A stretch of DNA of 64,000 nt from Aliirhizobium wenxiniae (GCF_014201355.1 NZ_JACHEG010000001.1:310001-374000); one strand, 5' to 3'; positions 33,929-44,213 are shown, counted from the first letter of the stretch. Notes: generated by a model from the letters alone, not told the origin. Numbers and translations: made by a program.

Positions 33929-35074
33929 TTATTGTTTTCTGAAGCGAAACGGGCGTTTACCTTCCGCAACCGGCGCCATCAGGAAACTTATCAAAACGCA
34001 GGGCAGCAGCACCAGGAAGGTCGCGGTCAGGCTCACATGCTCGGCAATGAAGCCGAGAAGCGGCGGAATGCCGATGGTTGACAACATCAAGGTCAGGGCG
34101 AGAGCCGCCAGGTTTTCCGATGGCTGCCCCTTGCCGAGCGCGATCGTGGTGGCGACCGCCAGCGGGAAGGCCAGAGCGATGCCACAGCCGATCAAAAAGA
34201 GTGCCACGCCCGCATATATGTAGGAAGGAGACGTAACCAGGAGCACGATGCCGACTGCAACTGTCACCGCCGACATGCGGATCAGCGCCAGCGCGCCAAA
34301 CCGATCGCGCAGCATGTCGCCCATCATTCGGGTTGCGCCCATGCCGATGGTGAATGCGGCGTAGAGCGTGCCGGCGAGCGCCGGATCGACACGCAATTCC
34401 TCGCGCAGGAAGAAGATGCCCCAGTCATAAATCGCGCCCTCGACGATGCAGAGGCCGAAGACCATGACGCAGATCAGCAGGATGGTGCGATCCGGCAGGA
34501 CATAGGCGGAACGGCGTTTTTTCGTGGGTACGGAAGGCGGGTCGGCGGGTGTCAGCAGGAAAACCGTGAGACAGGCGAGGAGAACAAGGACAGTCGCCAT
34601 GCTCTGCTGGATTGTCGGGGAAATCCCCTCCTCCGCCAGAAAACCGGACGCAAGCGAACCGACCAGAAGGCCGACCGACCAGAAACCATGGCTGCGCGAC
34701 AAAACCTTGACGCCCGTGCGTGCTTCGATACCGGCAGAGATCATGTTCGCCGCGACGTCGAAAATGGTGCGGAAAAAGCCAAATAGAAAGAAACAGAGAA
34801 TGAAACCCGGCAGCGGAAAGATCGTCAGAAGCGGACTCAGGAGCGCCACGATCGGCAGCATGGTGACGGCGGTCAGACGCGGCGTCAGGCGATCAGTGAT
34901 GCGACCGGCGATCGGCAGGGCGAGAAAAGTCCCGACGGGAGCGCTGAGAAGCGCGAGGCCAAGCACCGCCTTGTCGACTTGAAGGGTTTCCTGAATGGAA
35001 GGCAGGCGGGTGAAAAGTGAAATGAAGAGAAGGGCATTGCTGAAATAGAGCAAGGCCGGGGGCAGAAGAGTCAT
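33929..35074 (-). CDS. MFS transporter
   Basis: 381 aa with 12 hydrophobic helices. An MFS motif A-like loop follows helix 2 (GRITDRLTPR), and a second one follows helix 8 (GDMLRDRFGALALIR). Likely an inner-membrane antiporter for small molecules of the YbjJ/drug-efflux type. No regulator or substrate gene is adjacent, so the substrate is unknown. Confidence 0.87.
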   Translation of the reverse strand: MTLLPPALLYFSNALLFISLFTRLPSIQETLQVDKAVLGLALLSAPVGTFLALPIAGRITDRLTPRLTAVTMLPIVALLSPLLTIFPLPGFILCFFLFGFFRTIFDVAANMISAGIEARTGVKVLSRSHGFWSVGLLVGSLASGFLAEEGISPTIQQSMATVLVLLACLTVFLLTPADPPSVPTKKRRSAYVLPDRTILLICVMVFGLCIVEGAIYDWGIFFLREELRVDPALAGTLYAAFTIGMGATRMMGDMLRDRFGALALIRMSAVTVAVGIVLLVTSPSYIYAGVALFLIGCGIALAFPLAVATTIALGKGQPSENLAALALTLMLSTIGIPPLLGFIAEHVSLTATFLVLLPCVLISFLMAPVAEGKRPFRFRKQ

Positions 35075-35271
35075 AAAGGGTATCCGATCGAATCAGGCAC
35101 GGCATTCGTCGCAAAAGGTCACGGGAACAACAAGCGCGTATGACAGGACCCTGCCCTGCGTTACAAAGCAGCCGGCTTCAATTACACGCGATCTGCCGAT
35201 AAATTTCGCATGCCCATCTTTTCAGCGATCGGAAACGCGCTACCATCAATCCTCCTGCTGGAGAACGTCTG

Positions 35272-35697
35272 ATGGTTGCTCGCTTTGCTTCACTCGTTGC
35301 CACTCTGGTGCTTGTCGCTCCTCCGATCGTCCACGCCGAGGACCCGGCCTTGCAGGCCCAATCGGTGATTTCAGAACAGATAAGGGCGCTGATGCGGGAC
35401 GATGCGGAGAAGGCCTACTCATACGCCTCCCCCGATATCCGCATGATGTATCCCGACAAGAACGCATTCCTGACGATGGTGCAGAAGAATTACGAGGCGG
35501 TCTATCACGCCGGCAACTATGCCTTCGGCCGCTCTAAACTGGTCGGTGGCGGCGAGATGGTGTTTCAGGAAGTGATGATCACCGGCCCGGGCGGCAAGGA
35601 CTGGACCGCGATCTACGAGATGCGGCTTATGGACGACGGCAGCTACAAGGTGAATGGCGTCAGGATGATGAAAAACTCAACGAGCACCGGCATCTGA
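35272..35697 (+). CDS. DUF4864 family exported protein
   Basis: 141 aa; ATG after GGAGAACG. Signal peptide MVARFASLVATLVLVAPPIVHA. The mature part is a compact NTF2-like fold: VISEQIRALMRDDAEKAYSYASPDIRMMYPD, TFLTMV-like AFLTMVQKNYEAVYHA, and WTAIYEMRLMDDGSYKVNGV. Matches the DUF4864 pattern of alphaproteobacterial periplasmic proteins. It is the only + gene in a run of - genes. Confidence 0.8.
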   Translation: MVARFASLVATLVLVAPPIVHAEDPALQAQSVISEQIRALMRDDAEKAYSYASPDIRMMYPDKNAFLTMVQKNYEAVYHAGNYAFGRSKLVGGGEMVFQEVMITGPGGKDWTAIYEMRLMDDGSYKVNGVRMMKNSTSTGI

Positions 35698-35710
35698 CGA
35701 GCAACAGTTG

Positions 35711-36268
35711 CTAAAGCGGCGCGGCCGACATCATCTCATCCGCATCGTCCCGAGTGAGGCCGATGACGCGGCGCGCTATATCGGAGCCGAAGCCGTTACG
35801 CGCGAAGGAAGACAGTTCCTTGATGATCCGCTTTTCATCAGCGTCCTCGCGCCGATAAGGGCCGAAGCCGCGGCGTCGCGCATAGGCGAGCGCGGCCTGG
35901 AGGTCATCTGCATCCTCAAGTGCTACCGCAGCGGTTTCCGAGGTTATGCCCTTTTCCTGCAGCTTTCGTTGAAGCATGCGCCGGGAGCGACCCGTCCGGA
36001 CGCCGGAACGAACCTTGGTCTCGGCATAATTCGCATCGTCGAGGCAACCAAGGGTACGGCCGCATTCGAGAGCGGCCGTTGCCAAGATCTGCAGGTCTTC
36101 GTCGGAAATATCCTCAAATTTCTGCCTGGCCTTGCGCCTGATGGCATCGGCGAGTTCTCGTTCCGACATCATCCGGCGCGACAGCCGGTAGATGGCGGAA
36201 TTGCGCGCCCAGCTAAGCATGCGAGGCGTGACGCCGAGTACCTGATCCTGTTCGCTCTCGCCGCTCAC
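35711..36268 (-). CDS. recX: RecX-family regulator
   Basis: 185 aa, GTG start. Three-helix RecX repeats are visible: YRLSRRMMSERELADAIRRK, LDDANYAETKVRSGVRTGR..RMLQRKLQEKGI, and AALAYARRRGFGPYR. RecX binds RecA filaments and modulates RecA activity. It is not next to recA here (recA lies 25 kb away), as is usual in Rhizobiales. It follows tgt after 14 bp and is probably cotranscribed. Confidence 0.85.
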   Translation of the reverse strand: MSGESEQDQVLGVTPRMLSWARNSAIYRLSRRMMSERELADAIRRKARQKFEDISDEDLQILATAALECGRTLGCLDDANYAETKVRSGVRTGRSRRMLQRKLQEKGITSETAAVALEDADDLQAALAYARRRGFGPYRREDADEKRIIKELSSFARNGFGSDIARRVIGLTRDDADEMMSAAPL

Positions 36269-36282
36269 GCCTGCAAAACTCC

Positions 36283-37416
36283 TCAGAGCGGGTCGATATC
36301 GCCCTTGGCCCAGTTTTCCTGGGTTTCGGCGTAAAAGTCGGCGAACCGGCCTTCCTCGATCGACTGGCGGATGCCCTTCATCAGGTCCTGATAGTAGTTC
36401 AGGTTGTTCCAGGAGAGCAGCATGCCGCCCAGCGCCTCGTCGGAGCGAATGAGGTGATGCAGATAGGCGCGGGAATAATCACGCGCTGCCGGGCAGTTGG
36501 ACTCTTCGTCCAGCGGGCGCATATCCTCGGCATGGCGGGCATTGCGGATGTTGACGCGGCCGCGGCGGGTGAATGCCAGGCCATGACGACCAGAGCGGGT
36601 CGGCATGACGCAGTCGAACATGTCGATACCGCGGGCAACCGATTTCAACATGTCGTCCGGCGTGCCGACGCCCATCAGGTAACGCGGCTTTTCGGTCGGC
36701 AGGACGGGAAGCGTCGTTTCCAGCATGGAAAGCATGACATCCTGCGGCTCTCCCACGGCAAGGCCACCAACCGCATAGCCCTTGAGATCGAGCTGTTTCA
36801 GGCCTTCTGCAGAGCGAATGCGCAGTGCGGGCTGATCGCCGCCCTGAACGATGCCGAACATCGCCTTGCCGGGCTGATCGCCGAAAGCAACGCGGCAACG
36901 CTCGGCCCAGCGCAGCGACAGTTCCATCGCGCGTTCGATCTCCCGCGGCTCGGCCGGCAGCGCCACGCATTCGTCGAGCTGCATCTGGATATCGGAGCCG
37001 AGCAGGCCCTGAATTTCGATCGAGCGCTCCGGCGACATGTGGTGCAGCGAGCCGTCGACATGGCTCTTGAAGGTCACGCCCTTTTCGTCGAGCTTGCGCA
37101 GGCCCGACAGCGACATGACCTGGAAACCGCCCGAATCCGTCAGGATCGGACCATCCCAGCGGATCAGCTTGTGGAGGCCGCCGAGGCGCGCGACGCGTTC
37201 GGCGCCGGGGCGCAACATCAGGTGATAGGTATTGCCGAGGATGATGTCGGCGCCTGTGTCCTTGACCTGGTCGAGATACATCGCCTTGACGGTGCCGACA
37301 GTGCCGACCGGCATGAAGGCAGGGGTGCGGATCACGCCGCGCGGCATGGAGACTTCGCCAAGGCGGGCACCGCCATCGGTCTTCTTCAGGGTCAACTGGA
37401 AATTCTCGGTGCTCAT
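36283..37416 (-). CDS. tgt: tRNA-guanine transglycosylase
   Basis: 377 aa. Exchanges G34 of GUN-anticodon tRNAs for preQ1. Recognisable motifs: [28 protein letters not shown] (nucleophile/base contacts), [18 protein letters not shown], and the catalytic aspartate in [10 protein letters not shown]. The C-terminal zinc site is unusual: the region aligned with CxCxxC reads SNCPAAR before [10 protein letters not shown], so two of three cysteines are missing while the histidine remains. It starts immediately after queA. Confidence 0.94.
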   Translation of the reverse strand: MSTENFQLTLKKTDGGARLGEVSMPRGVIRTPAFMPVGTVGTVKAMYLDQVKDTGADIILGNTYHLMLRPGAERVARLGGLHKLIRWDGPILTDSGGFQVMSLSGLRKLDEKGVTFKSHVDGSLHHMSPERSIEIQGLLGSDIQMQLDECVALPAEPREIERAMELSLRWAERCRVAFGDQPGKAMFGIVQGGDQPALRIRSAEGLKQLDLKGYAVGGLAVGEPQDVMLSMLETTLPVLPTEKPRYLMGVGTPDDMLKSVARGIDMFDCVMPTRSGRHGLAFTRRGRVNIRNARHAEDMRPLDEESNCPAARDYSRAYLHHLIRSDEALGGMLLSWNNLNYYQDLMKGIRQSIEEGRFADFYAETQENWAKGDIDPL

Positions 37417-38499
37417 CTAGTCTTTCCGAAATAGCAGGCTGGAATCGCCGTAGGAATAAAAGCGATAGCCCGTCTTGATGGCATGGGCATAGGCGTCCTG
37501 CATCGTCTCCAGGCCGCAAAAGGCCGAGACGAGCATGAACAGGGTGGATTTAGGCAGGTGGAAATTGGTCATCAGCATATCCACCGCCTTGAAGCGATAA
37601 CCGGGCGTGATGAAGATGCCGGTCGGGCCGCTCCACGGCTCGATCGTGCCGTCATCGGCGGCAGCGCTTTCGATCAGCCGCAGCGAGGTGGTGCCGACGC
37701 AGACGATGCGCCCGCCCCTCGCCTTCACGGCATTTAGCCTTTCGGCCGTCTCGGCACTGACATAGCCGATTTCCTGATGCATCTTGTGATCGACCGTATC
37801 GTCAACCTTCATCGGCAGGAAAGTGCCGGCGCCGACATGCAGGGTAACGAAATGCCGTTCGATGCCGGCGGCATCGAGTTTTGCGAAAAGATCAGGGGTA
37901 AAATGCAGGCCTGCGGTCGGTGCTGCGACAGCGCCTTCCTCGCGGGCATAGATGGTCTGATAGTCCTGCCGGTCCTTCTCATCCTCAGCGCGCTTGGCGG
38001 CGATATAGGGCGGCAGCGGGATATGGCCGACGGACATGATCGCCTCGTCGAGCGCCGGGCCGGAACGATCGAAGCGCAGCGTGACTTCGCCGCCCTCGCC
38101 TTTTTCCTCGACAGTCGCCATCAGCGAACCGAGAAGGCAGGTTTCGGAACCGTGGCCGAATTCGATGCGGTCGCCGATCTTGATACGCTTGCCGGGCTTG
38201 GCAAATGCCTTCCAGACGTCGGGTTCGGTGCGCATGTGCAGCGTTGCCGAAACCTGCTGGCCACCTGCGCCTTCACGATGCCTGATGCCTTCGAGCTGCG
38301 CCGGAATAACCTTGGTATCGTTGAACACCAGCGCATCGCCGGGCTTCAGGAAATCGGCGAGCTCCGTGACGCGGTGATCCGCGAGAACCGGGTCGGCATC
38401 CGGGCGCACGACGAGAAAACGCGCGCTGTCACGCGGGTTTTCGGGCCGCAGAGCAATGTTTTCTTCCGGCAGATCGAAATCGAAAAGTTCGACACGCAT
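37417..38499 (-). CDS. queA: S-adenosylmethionine:tRNA ribosyltransferase-isomerase
   Basis: 360 aa. Converts preQ1-tRNA to epoxyqueuosine-tRNA. Conserved blocks: [31 protein letters not shown]-like [49 protein letters not shown] and [12 protein letters not shown]. It abuts tgt, its pathway partner, with no gap: a queuosine operon. Confidence 0.96.
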   Translation of the reverse strand: MRVELFDFDLPEENIALRPENPRDSARFLVVRPDADPVLADHRVTELADFLKPGDALVFNDTKVIPAQLEGIRHREGAGGQQVSATLHMRTEPDVWKAFAKPGKRIKIGDRIEFGHGSETCLLGSLMATVEEKGEGGEVTLRFDRSGPALDEAIMSVGHIPLPPYIAAKRAEDEKDRQDYQTIYAREEGAVAAPTAGLHFTPDLFAKLDAAGIERHFVTLHVGAGTFLPMKVDDTVDHKMHQEIGYVSAETAERLNAVKARGGRIVCVGTTSLRLIESAAADDGTIEPWSGPTGIFITPGYRFKAVDMLMTNFHLPKSTLFMLVSAFCGLETMQDAYAHAIKTGYRFYSYGDSSLLFRKD

Positions 38500-38533
38500 G
38501 GTGTGGTTTCGGGCCTGTTCTTGAAATGCGTAA

Positions 38534-38565
38534 GCCCGCCCCGCCCTTCAAAGGACGGAGCGGGC
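38534..38565 (-). terminator. Hairpin after the cytoplasmic cyclophilin gene
   Basis: GCCCGCCCCG (38534-38543) pairs with CGGAGCGGGC (38556-38565), one mismatch in ten. It lies 19 bp after the stop of the minus-strand gene. No U run follows, so it may be a processing stem and not a terminator. Confidence 0.4.
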
Positions 38566-38583
38566 CAAAAGCGAAAGCGCGAC

Positions 38584-39093
38584 TTAGACGTCGGCGGCGA
38601 CGCGGACCGAGACGATCGAATCCGGATCCTGCACCGGCTCGCCCTTCTTGATCTGGTCGATGATGTCCATGCCTTCGATGACCTGGCCCCAGACGGAATA
38701 CTGCTTGTTCAGCCACGGAGCGTCGGTGAAGCAGATGAAGAACTGCGAGTTGGCGGAGTTCGGGTTCTGCGAACGGGCCATGGAGCAGGTGCCGCGAACG
38801 TGCGGAACAGCCGAGAATTCAGCCTGCAGATCCGGCTTTTCGGAGCCGCCCATGCCGGCGCGCGACGGGTTGAAGCTTTCGCCGCCCTTCTTGCCGAACT
38901 TGACGTCACCGGTCTGCGCCATGAAATCGGGGATAACGCGGTGGAAGACTACGCCGTCATAGGCTTCTTCACGAGCCAGTTCCTTGATGCGGGCAACGTG
39001 GCCCGGTGCAAGGTCCGGCAGAAGCGAGATCACGACCTTGCCCTTGGTGGTTTCCATGATGAGGGTGTTTTCGGGATCCTTGATCTCCGCCAT
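38584..39093 (-). CDS. Cyclophilin-type peptidyl-prolyl isomerase (cytoplasmic)
   Basis: 169 aa, no signal peptide. Cyclophilin core: FHRVIPDFMAQTGDVKFGKK (catalytic Arg), RGTCSMARSQNPNSANSQFF and WLNKQYSVWGQVIEGMDII. Speeds proline cis-trans isomerisation in the cytoplasm. It is next to a second, exported paralogue. Confidence 0.93.
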   Translation of the reverse strand: MAEIKDPENTLIMETTKGKVVISLLPDLAPGHVARIKELAREEAYDGVVFHRVIPDFMAQTGDVKFGKKGGESFNPSRAGMGGSEKPDLQAEFSAVPHVRGTCSMARSQNPNSANSQFFICFTDAPWLNKQYSVWGQVIEGMDIIDQIKKGEPVQDPDSIVSVRVAADV

Positions 39094-39169
39094 GTGTATC
39101 TCCTTGCTTGCCTCTCGGGCTTTCTTCTAGTGGAAAATCACGGCTTTGTGCCGTTACTTATTGGTGCCG

Positions 39170-39736
39170 TTATTTCTTGGTGACTGTGACCTTGATCATC
39201 TTGTCGGGGTTGCTGACTTCGCCATTGCCGCCCTCGCCGCGCTTAATCTTGTCGACGAATTCCATGCCGGACTGAACCTGGCCGACGACCGTATACTGGC
39301 CGTTCAGGAAGGCACCTTCGTCAAACATGATGAAGAACTGCGAATTGGCCGAGTTCGGGCTCTGAGACCGCGCCATGCCGACGGTGCCGCGCTTGAACGG
39401 GACCTTGGAGAATTCCGCCGGAATATCCGGCATCTCGGAACCGCCCATGCCGGCACGCTTCGGGTTAAACTTCGCACCGCCCTGCTTGCCGAACTCGACG
39501 TCGCCCGTCTGGGCCATGAAGCCGTCGATGACGCGGTGGAAGACGACATTGTCATATTCGCCCTTGGAAGCGAGCGCCTCGATCTGGGCGACATGCTTCG
39601 GCGCAACTTCCGGCGCGAGCTTGATAACAACCGGACCGTCCTTCAACTGGATGGTCAGCAGATCGTCTGCATAGGCGGCACCCGCCATGGATGCGAAGGC
39701 GACCAGACCGGCAAAGGCAGTGTGAAGCAATTTCAT
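39170..39736 (-). CDS. Cyclophilin-type peptidyl-prolyl isomerase (periplasmic)
   Basis: 188 aa from the ATG at 39736 with GGAG upstream; an ATG four codons earlier is less likely. Signal peptide MKLLHTAFAGLVAFASMAGAA followed by the same core as its neighbour (FHRVIDGFMAQTGDVEFGKQ, RGTVGMARSQSPNSANSQFF). The pair arose by duplication and was split between cytoplasm and periplasm. Confidence 0.93.
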   Translation of the reverse strand: MKLLHTAFAGLVAFASMAGAAYADDLLTIQLKDGPVVIKLAPEVAPKHVAQIEALASKGEYDNVVFHRVIDGFMAQTGDVEFGKQGGAKFNPKRAGMGGSEMPDIPAEFSKVPFKRGTVGMARSQSPNSANSQFFIMFDEGAFLNGQYTVVGQVQSGMEFVDKIKRGEGGNGEVSNPDKMIKVTVTKK

Positions 39737-39762
39737 TGGAAACTCCATGGTTTCTAAACAAA

Positions 39763-40257
39763 TCAGCGCGCAAATCTCGATTTCAAGGCCGCGAGCACGG
39801 TTGGCGGTACAAAAGCTGCCACATCGCCGCCCATTGCAGCGATCTGGCGGACCAATGTGGCGGTTATGGGCCGAGAGGCCGTGCCGGCCGGCAGGAAGAC
39901 CGTCTGCACGTCAGGCGCCATCTGACGGTTCATGCCGGCCATCTGCATTTCGTAATCCAGATCCGTCCCGTCACGCAGGCCGCGGATCAGAAGTCTTGCG
40001 CCATTGGCGCGGGCAGCATCTACAACGAGGCGATCAAAGGAAACGACATCTATATTGGCCGCCCTTTCCGGCAACGCCTCCTCGAGCGACGCACGGATGA
40101 GTTCCGCCCGTTCTTCGAAGGAAAACAGCGGTGTCTTGCCAGGATGGACGCCGATCGCGACGATCACGCGGTCGGCGACCTGCAGTGTCTGAACCAGAAC
40201 ATCCAGATGCCCGTTCGTCATCGGATCGAACGATCCGGGATAGAAAGCGGTCGTCAT
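39763..40257 (-). CDS. coaD: Phosphopantetheine adenylyltransferase
   Basis: 164 aa from the ATG at 40257. Penultimate step of CoA synthesis. [16 protein letters not shown] carries the (T/H)xGH nucleotidyl-transferase motif, [20 protein letters not shown] the substrate loop, and [20 protein letters not shown] the C-terminal part. It precedes the periplasmic cyclophilin by 26 bp. Confidence 0.96.
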   Translation of the reverse strand: MTTAFYPGSFDPMTNGHLDVLVQTLQVADRVIVAIGVHPGKTPLFSFEERAELIRASLEEALPERAANIDVVSFDRLVVDAARANGARLLIRGLRDGTDLDYEMQMAGMNRQMAPDVQTVFLPAGTASRPITATLVRQIAAMGGDVAAFVPPTVLAALKSRFAR

Positions 40258-40373
40258 GCCTAGGCCCAGCCCCTGACTTTGCCGTTTAAGATTCCCCGGC
40301 CTTTTGTCACGTCGCCCCCTCGTCTGCAAGGGTCAGAGGCTATCGATGCCGTGAATGCAAGATGAACGGGCCA

Positions 40374-40389
40374 TTCAAGGTCGTTTCAG
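40374..40389 (+). promoter_or_regulatory. Phased direct repeat upstream of the 28-aa membrane protein
   Basis: TTCAA (40374-40378) and TTCAG (40385-40389) are spaced 11 bp apart, one helical turn, within a segment (GATGAACGGGCC...TTTCAGCGG) that recurs at about 40560-40597. Helix-phased direct repeats of this kind are typical of OmpR/PhoB-family response regulators. Confidence 0.4.
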
Positions 40390-40449
40390 CGGTAGTTTGT
40401 TTTACTCCAGATCAGCGGCAGGGCTTCCTGCCCGATCATGGAGAGAAAA

Positions 40450-40536
40450 ATGCTGGTTATGGTCGTTCTTGGTGCTGTTCTTGCTGCGTTTCTTATTGAA
40501 GGCGCCCTTTTTGCCCTGGAACAGAACGACGCCTGA
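40450..40536 (+). CDS. Micro membrane protein (28 aa)
   Basis: 28 aa (MLVMVVLGAVLAAFLIEGAL...), one transmembrane helix and a short polar tail. The ATG follows GGAGAG with good spacing. The upstream repeat and the two further micro membrane genes behind it support expression. No family is recognised. Confidence 0.5.
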   Translation: MLVMVVLGAVLAAFLIEGALFALEQNDA

Positions 40537-40571
40537 CAAATGCAAAAGATGAACGCCAGATGAACGGCCCT

Positions 40572-40597
40572 TTCAGGGAGGCTTCAGCGGCGTTCAG
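40572..40597 (+). promoter_or_regulatory. Triple phased TTCAG repeat upstream of the 58-aa membrane protein
   Basis: TTCAG at 40572-40576, 40583-40587 and 40593-40597, spaced 11 and 10 bp. This is the stronger copy of the module at 40374. It fits two tandem response-regulator dimers. The gene starts 74 bp downstream of the last repeat. Confidence 0.5.
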
Positions 40598-40670
40598 TTA
40601 AGTTCTCTCAAAATGCGGTGGAACCCGTGTGTGCTTGATGCGCCGGGACCAGTTAAGAAGGAATGCGGAT

Positions 40671-40847
40671 ATGTTTAAGCGGAACCCGATGATGCTCGAC
40701 AAGGTCACCATGATCAACGTCGTCTGGACGTCTATGATTGCAGTGATGCTGACGGCAACGGTTACCCTTTACCAGAACAAGTCCGATCCGTCGGAAATGA
40801 ACTACTCGCAGATGACCGGTCGTTATCAGGACGTATCCTTTTACTAA
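40671..40847 (+). CDS. Small single-pass membrane protein (58 aa)
   Basis: 58 aa from the ATG at 40671 (AAGAAGGA upstream). A polar N-terminus (MFKRNPMMLDKVTM), one transmembrane helix (INVVWTSMIAVMLTATVTLY) and a polar C-terminal tail (QNKSDPSEMNYSQMTGRYQD). No family is recognised. It sits behind the triple TTCAG repeat. Confidence 0.55.
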   Translation: MFKRNPMMLDKVTMINVVWTSMIAVMLTATVTLYQNKSDPSEMNYSQMTGRYQDVSFY

Positions 40848-40882
40848 TCGGGCCGCATAGGCCCAAGCCCGAGAGGCAGGCC

Positions 40883-41017
40883 ATGTTCGAGACCCTGGTT
40901 GCTCTTGCTATCCTGATTAGTAGTTTGTGTGTCGTATCGGTGGCACTGATGGTTTCCGCGCTTCACCGCCTGCGCGGAGACATTGAAGAGTTTGCCCGCA
41001 GACATAGCGCCTTCTGA
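40883..41017 (+). CDS. Micro membrane protein (44 aa)
   Basis: 44 aa: N-terminal transmembrane helix (LVALAILISSLCVVSVALMV) and a basic C-terminal tail (HRLRGDIEEFARRH). Starts 35 bp after the 58-aa gene, with GAGAGGCAGG upstream of the ATG, and would be cotranscribed with it. A terminator follows at 41084. Confidence 0.5.
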   Translation: MFETLVALAILISSLCVVSVALMVSALHRLRGDIEEFARRHSAF

Positions 41018-41083
41018 AAGGTCTGCATGGCTCCGGCTTTACACAGACCAAAGTCACCACAGAGTGTCAGACAGTTAAAATTC

Positions 41084-41115
41084 AAAAGCCGGAGAACATG
41101 TTCTCCGGCTTTTTT
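41084..41115. terminator. Bidirectional terminator between micro-protein genes and gyrA
   Basis: A perfect 30-bp palindrome (AAAAGCCGGAGAACA and its exact complement, 41084-41113) continues into a T run on + and an A run on the other side. It ends the + strand micro-protein unit and the convergent gyrA gene. Confidence 0.85.
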
Positions 41116-41151
41116 CGTATCTGACTTCAAGTTGGGATCAAGCGGCGCGCA

Positions 41152-43989
41152 TCACGCGCCGCTATCGTCACCTTCCGGTGCCGGATCGTCGGCGGAGGCG
41201 GTGCCTGCGGCATCGACGCCATTTTCCTCTTCGCCCTCGACGCCGTTCTCTTCGTCGTTTTCCGGCTCACTGATACGCTCGACGGAGACAACCTTCTCAT
41301 CCTTGGCGGTGGAGAAGATCGTGACACCCTTGGTCGCGCGGCTGGCAATACGAATGCCGTTGACCGGAACGCGGATCAGGACGCCACCATCGGAAACCAG
41401 CATGATCTGGTCTGCTTCGTCGATCGGGAAGGCCGCAACCTGTTCGCCGATTTCCGCGGTCTTGGACGTATCGGTGGCGCGGATACCCTTGCCGCCACGG
41501 CCCGATGTGCGGAAGTCGTAAGAGGACGAACGCTTGCCATAACCCTTTTCCGACACAGTCAGAACGAACTGCTCGCGAGACTTCAGGTATTCGTAACGTT
41601 CATCGGAGAGCTGTCCCTCTTCGGTGACTTCCTCACCAACCAGAGCGATTTCCTCCTCGTCGACGCCTGCGGCGCGACGCTCTGCAGCGGAGCGCTTGAG
41701 ATAGGCAGCACGTTCCCACGGCTCGGCATCGACATGGTTGACGATGGTCATCGAGATGATGCGGTCGCCATCGGCCAGATTGATACCGCGAACACCGATC
41801 GAATTACGGCCGGCAAACACGCGGACTTCATCGACCGGGAAGCGGATCGCCTGACCGAGCGCCGTCGTCAGAAGCACGTCGTCACCCGGGATAGCGAGAT
41901 CATGGTTCGGCGCCGTGCAGGTCTCGACGGAGAGGATTTCGTCACCCTCTTCCTCGAGTTTCATGGCGATCTTGCCGTTGCGGTTGACCTGGACGAAATC
42001 GGACAGCTTGTTACGGCGAACCGTACCGCGCGTCGTCGCGAACATGACGTCTAGGTTTTCCCACGTTGCCTCGTCTTCCGGCAGAGGCATGATCGTGGTG
42101 ATTCGCTCGCCGGCTTCCAGTGGAAGCATGTTAATCAAGGCCTTGCCGCGCGACTGCGGGGTGCCGATCGGCAGGCGGTAGACCTTTTCCTTGTAGACGA
42201 TGCCACGCGAGGAGAAGAACAGGACCGGCGTATGCGTGTTGACCACGAACAGGCGCGATACGAAATCCTCGTCGCGCGTCGCCATGCCGGAGCGGCCCTT
42301 GCCGCCACGACGCTGGGCGCGGTAGGTGTTGAGCGGAACGCGCTTGATATAGCCGAGATGCGAGACCGTCACCACCATCTCTTCGCGGGCGATGAGGTCT
42401 TCATCGTCCATGTCGAGGCCGGCATCCATGATCTGGGTGCGGCGCGGCGTGCCGAATTCGTCACGGACGGCTGCGAGCTCTTCCTTGACGATGGTCTGGA
42501 TACGAACCCGCGACGAGAGGATGTCGAGATAATCGGAAATCTCGGCGCCGATCTTGTTCAACTCGTCGGCGATTTCATCGCGTCCGAGAGCTGTCAGGCG
42601 GGCCAGACGCAGTTCGAGAATGGCGCGGGCCTGTTCCTCGGACAGATTGTAGGTCGCGTCCTCGTTGATCTTGTGGCGCGGGTCATCGATCAGCCGGATC
42701 AGGCCTTCGACGTCATGCGCGGGCCAGCGGCGCGTCATCAACTGCTCGCGGGCGCTTGCCGGATCTGGCGCGCGGCGGATCAGCTGGATGACTTCGTCGA
42801 TATTGGCAACCGCGATCGCAAGACCGACCAAGACATGGGCGCGTTCACGCGCCTTGCGCAGCAGGTATTTGGTGCGGCGGCTGACGACTTCCTCGCGGAA
42901 GGAACAGAAGGCGCGCAGCATGTCGAGCAGCGTCAGCTGTTCCGGCTTGCCGCCGTTCAGCGCCACGATATTGCAGCCGAACGAGGTCTGCAGTGGCGTG
43001 TAGCGATAAAGCTGGTTGAGAATGACATCGGCATTCGCATCGCGCTTCAGCTCGATGACGACGCGATAGCCCTGGCGGTCAGACTCGTCGCGCAGGTCGG
43101 AAATGCCCTCGATGCGCTTGTCCTTGACCAGTTCGGCCATCTTTTCGATCATCGTCGCCTTGTTCACCTGATAGGGAACTTCGGTGATGATGATCTGCTC
43201 GCGGTCGCCGCGCATCGGTTCGATCGTGGCAAGGCCACGCATCATGACCGAGCCGCGACCCGTCTCATAAGCCGAGCGGATACCGTTCTTGCCGAGAATC
43301 ATTGCGCCGGTCGGAAAATCCGGACCGGGGATGATATCCATCATCTCGGGCAGTTCGATCGCCGGATTGTCGATCAGCGCGATACAGCCGTTGATGACTT
43401 CGGAGAGATTGTGCGGCGGGATATTGGTGGCCATGCCGACGGCGATGCCGCCCGCTCCATTGACCAGCAGGTTGGGAAACTTGGCCGGAACCACGACCGG
43501 CTCCGACATGGTGCCGTCGTAGTTGTCGCGAAAATCGACGGTTTCCTTGTCGAGGTCGTCGAGCAGCGCATGCGCCACCTTTTCCAAACGGCACTCGGTG
43601 TAACGCTGGGCCGCTGGCGGATCGCCGTCGATCGAGCCGAAATTGCCCTGACCGTCGATCAGAGGCATGCGCAAGGACCAGTCCTGCGCCATACGGGCCA
43701 AAGCGTCATAGATCGCCGAGTCGCCGTGCGGATGGTATTTACCCATCACGTCACCGGTAACGCGGGCGCTCTTGACGTATTTCTTGTTCCAGTCGAGCCC
43801 CAGCTCGTTCATCCCGTAGAGAATGCGGCGATGGACCGGCTTCAGGCCGTCACGAACATCAGGAAGCGCGCGGCTGACGATGACGCTCATGGCGTAATCG
43901 AGATAGGAGCGCTGCATCTCCTCCATGATGGAAATGGGTTCGATGCCTGGGGGCAGCTTTCCGCCGCCGGGTGTGCTTTGCTCAGTCAA
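41152..43989 (-). CDS. gyrA: DNA gyrase subunit A
   Basis: 945 aa. Breakage-reunion subunit of gyrase. The catalytic tyrosine is Y130 in AAQRYTEC; the quinolone-resistance region reads [17 protein letters not shown] with Ser91 and Asp95 in the sensitive state. The GyrA box QRRGGKG is present in the C-terminal beta-pinwheel domain. A longer insertion with acidic residues ([20 protein letters not shown]) lies within the C-terminal domain, as in other alphaproteobacteria, and the extreme C-terminus is acidic. Confidence 0.98.
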   Translation of the reverse strand: MTEQSTPGGGKLPPGIEPISIMEEMQRSYLDYAMSVIVSRALPDVRDGLKPVHRRILYGMNELGLDWNKKYVKSARVTGDVMGKYHPHGDSAIYDALARMAQDWSLRMPLIDGQGNFGSIDGDPPAAQRYTECRLEKVAHALLDDLDKETVDFRDNYDGTMSEPVVVPAKFPNLLVNGAGGIAVGMATNIPPHNLSEVINGCIALIDNPAIELPEMMDIIPGPDFPTGAMILGKNGIRSAYETGRGSVMMRGLATIEPMRGDREQIIITEVPYQVNKATMIEKMAELVKDKRIEGISDLRDESDRQGYRVVIELKRDANADVILNQLYRYTPLQTSFGCNIVALNGGKPEQLTLLDMLRAFCSFREEVVSRRTKYLLRKARERAHVLVGLAIAVANIDEVIQLIRRAPDPASAREQLMTRRWPAHDVEGLIRLIDDPRHKINEDATYNLSEEQARAILELRLARLTALGRDEIADELNKIGAEISDYLDILSSRVRIQTIVKEELAAVRDEFGTPRRTQIMDAGLDMDDEDLIAREEMVVTVSHLGYIKRVPLNTYRAQRRGGKGRSGMATRDEDFVSRLFVVNTHTPVLFFSSRGIVYKEKVYRLPIGTPQSRGKALINMLPLEAGERITTIMPLPEDEATWENLDVMFATTRGTVRRNKLSDFVQVNRNGKIAMKLEEEGDEILSVETCTAPNHDLAIPGDDVLLTTALGQAIRFPVDEVRVFAGRNSIGVRGINLADGDRIISMTIVNHVDAEPWERAAYLKRSAAERRAAGVDEEEIALVGEEVTEEGQLSDERYEYLKSREQFVLTVSEKGYGKRSSSYDFRTSGRGGKGIRATDTSKTAEIGEQVAAFPIDEADQIMLVSDGGVLIRVPVNGIRIASRATKGVTIFSTAKDEKVVSVERISEPENDEENGVEGEEENGVDAAGTASADDPAPEGDDSGA

Positions 43990-44213
43990 ATCGGATCACG
44001 ATCTCTGTACGGAATCAGTTGCATTTTTATAGCGGAAAGAGGTAACGAGCGCCAATTTCCGCAAGGGTTTTGAACAGCTTTCGACGCCATTCAAGGCAAG
44101 ACTTTGTCCATCACCGCGCGTGCGGCAATGGTCTCGCCTTTCCCATAAGCCGGGAGTGTCCTAACAATCATCTACCGGGTTCGCAAGGAACTCGAACCGT
44201 CAAGGAATTATAT

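Noticed and set aside
40355-40552. 65-codon plus-strand frame between coaD and the micro-protein genes
   Set aside because: It has no ribosome site, begins in the repeat module and is rich in Arg/Trp/Cys. The 28-aa ORF in another frame has a good ribosome site and a clean transmembrane helix.
41152-43989. Quinolone-resistance change in GyrA
   Set aside because: The serine and aspartate of the resistance-determining region (Ser91, Asp95) are both present.
42232-44073. Long open frame on the plus strand, 613 codons, opposite gyrA
   Set aside because: Same reason: it is fully antisense to gyrA, whose domains are intact; the His/Asp/Arg-rich translation is typical of antisense frames.
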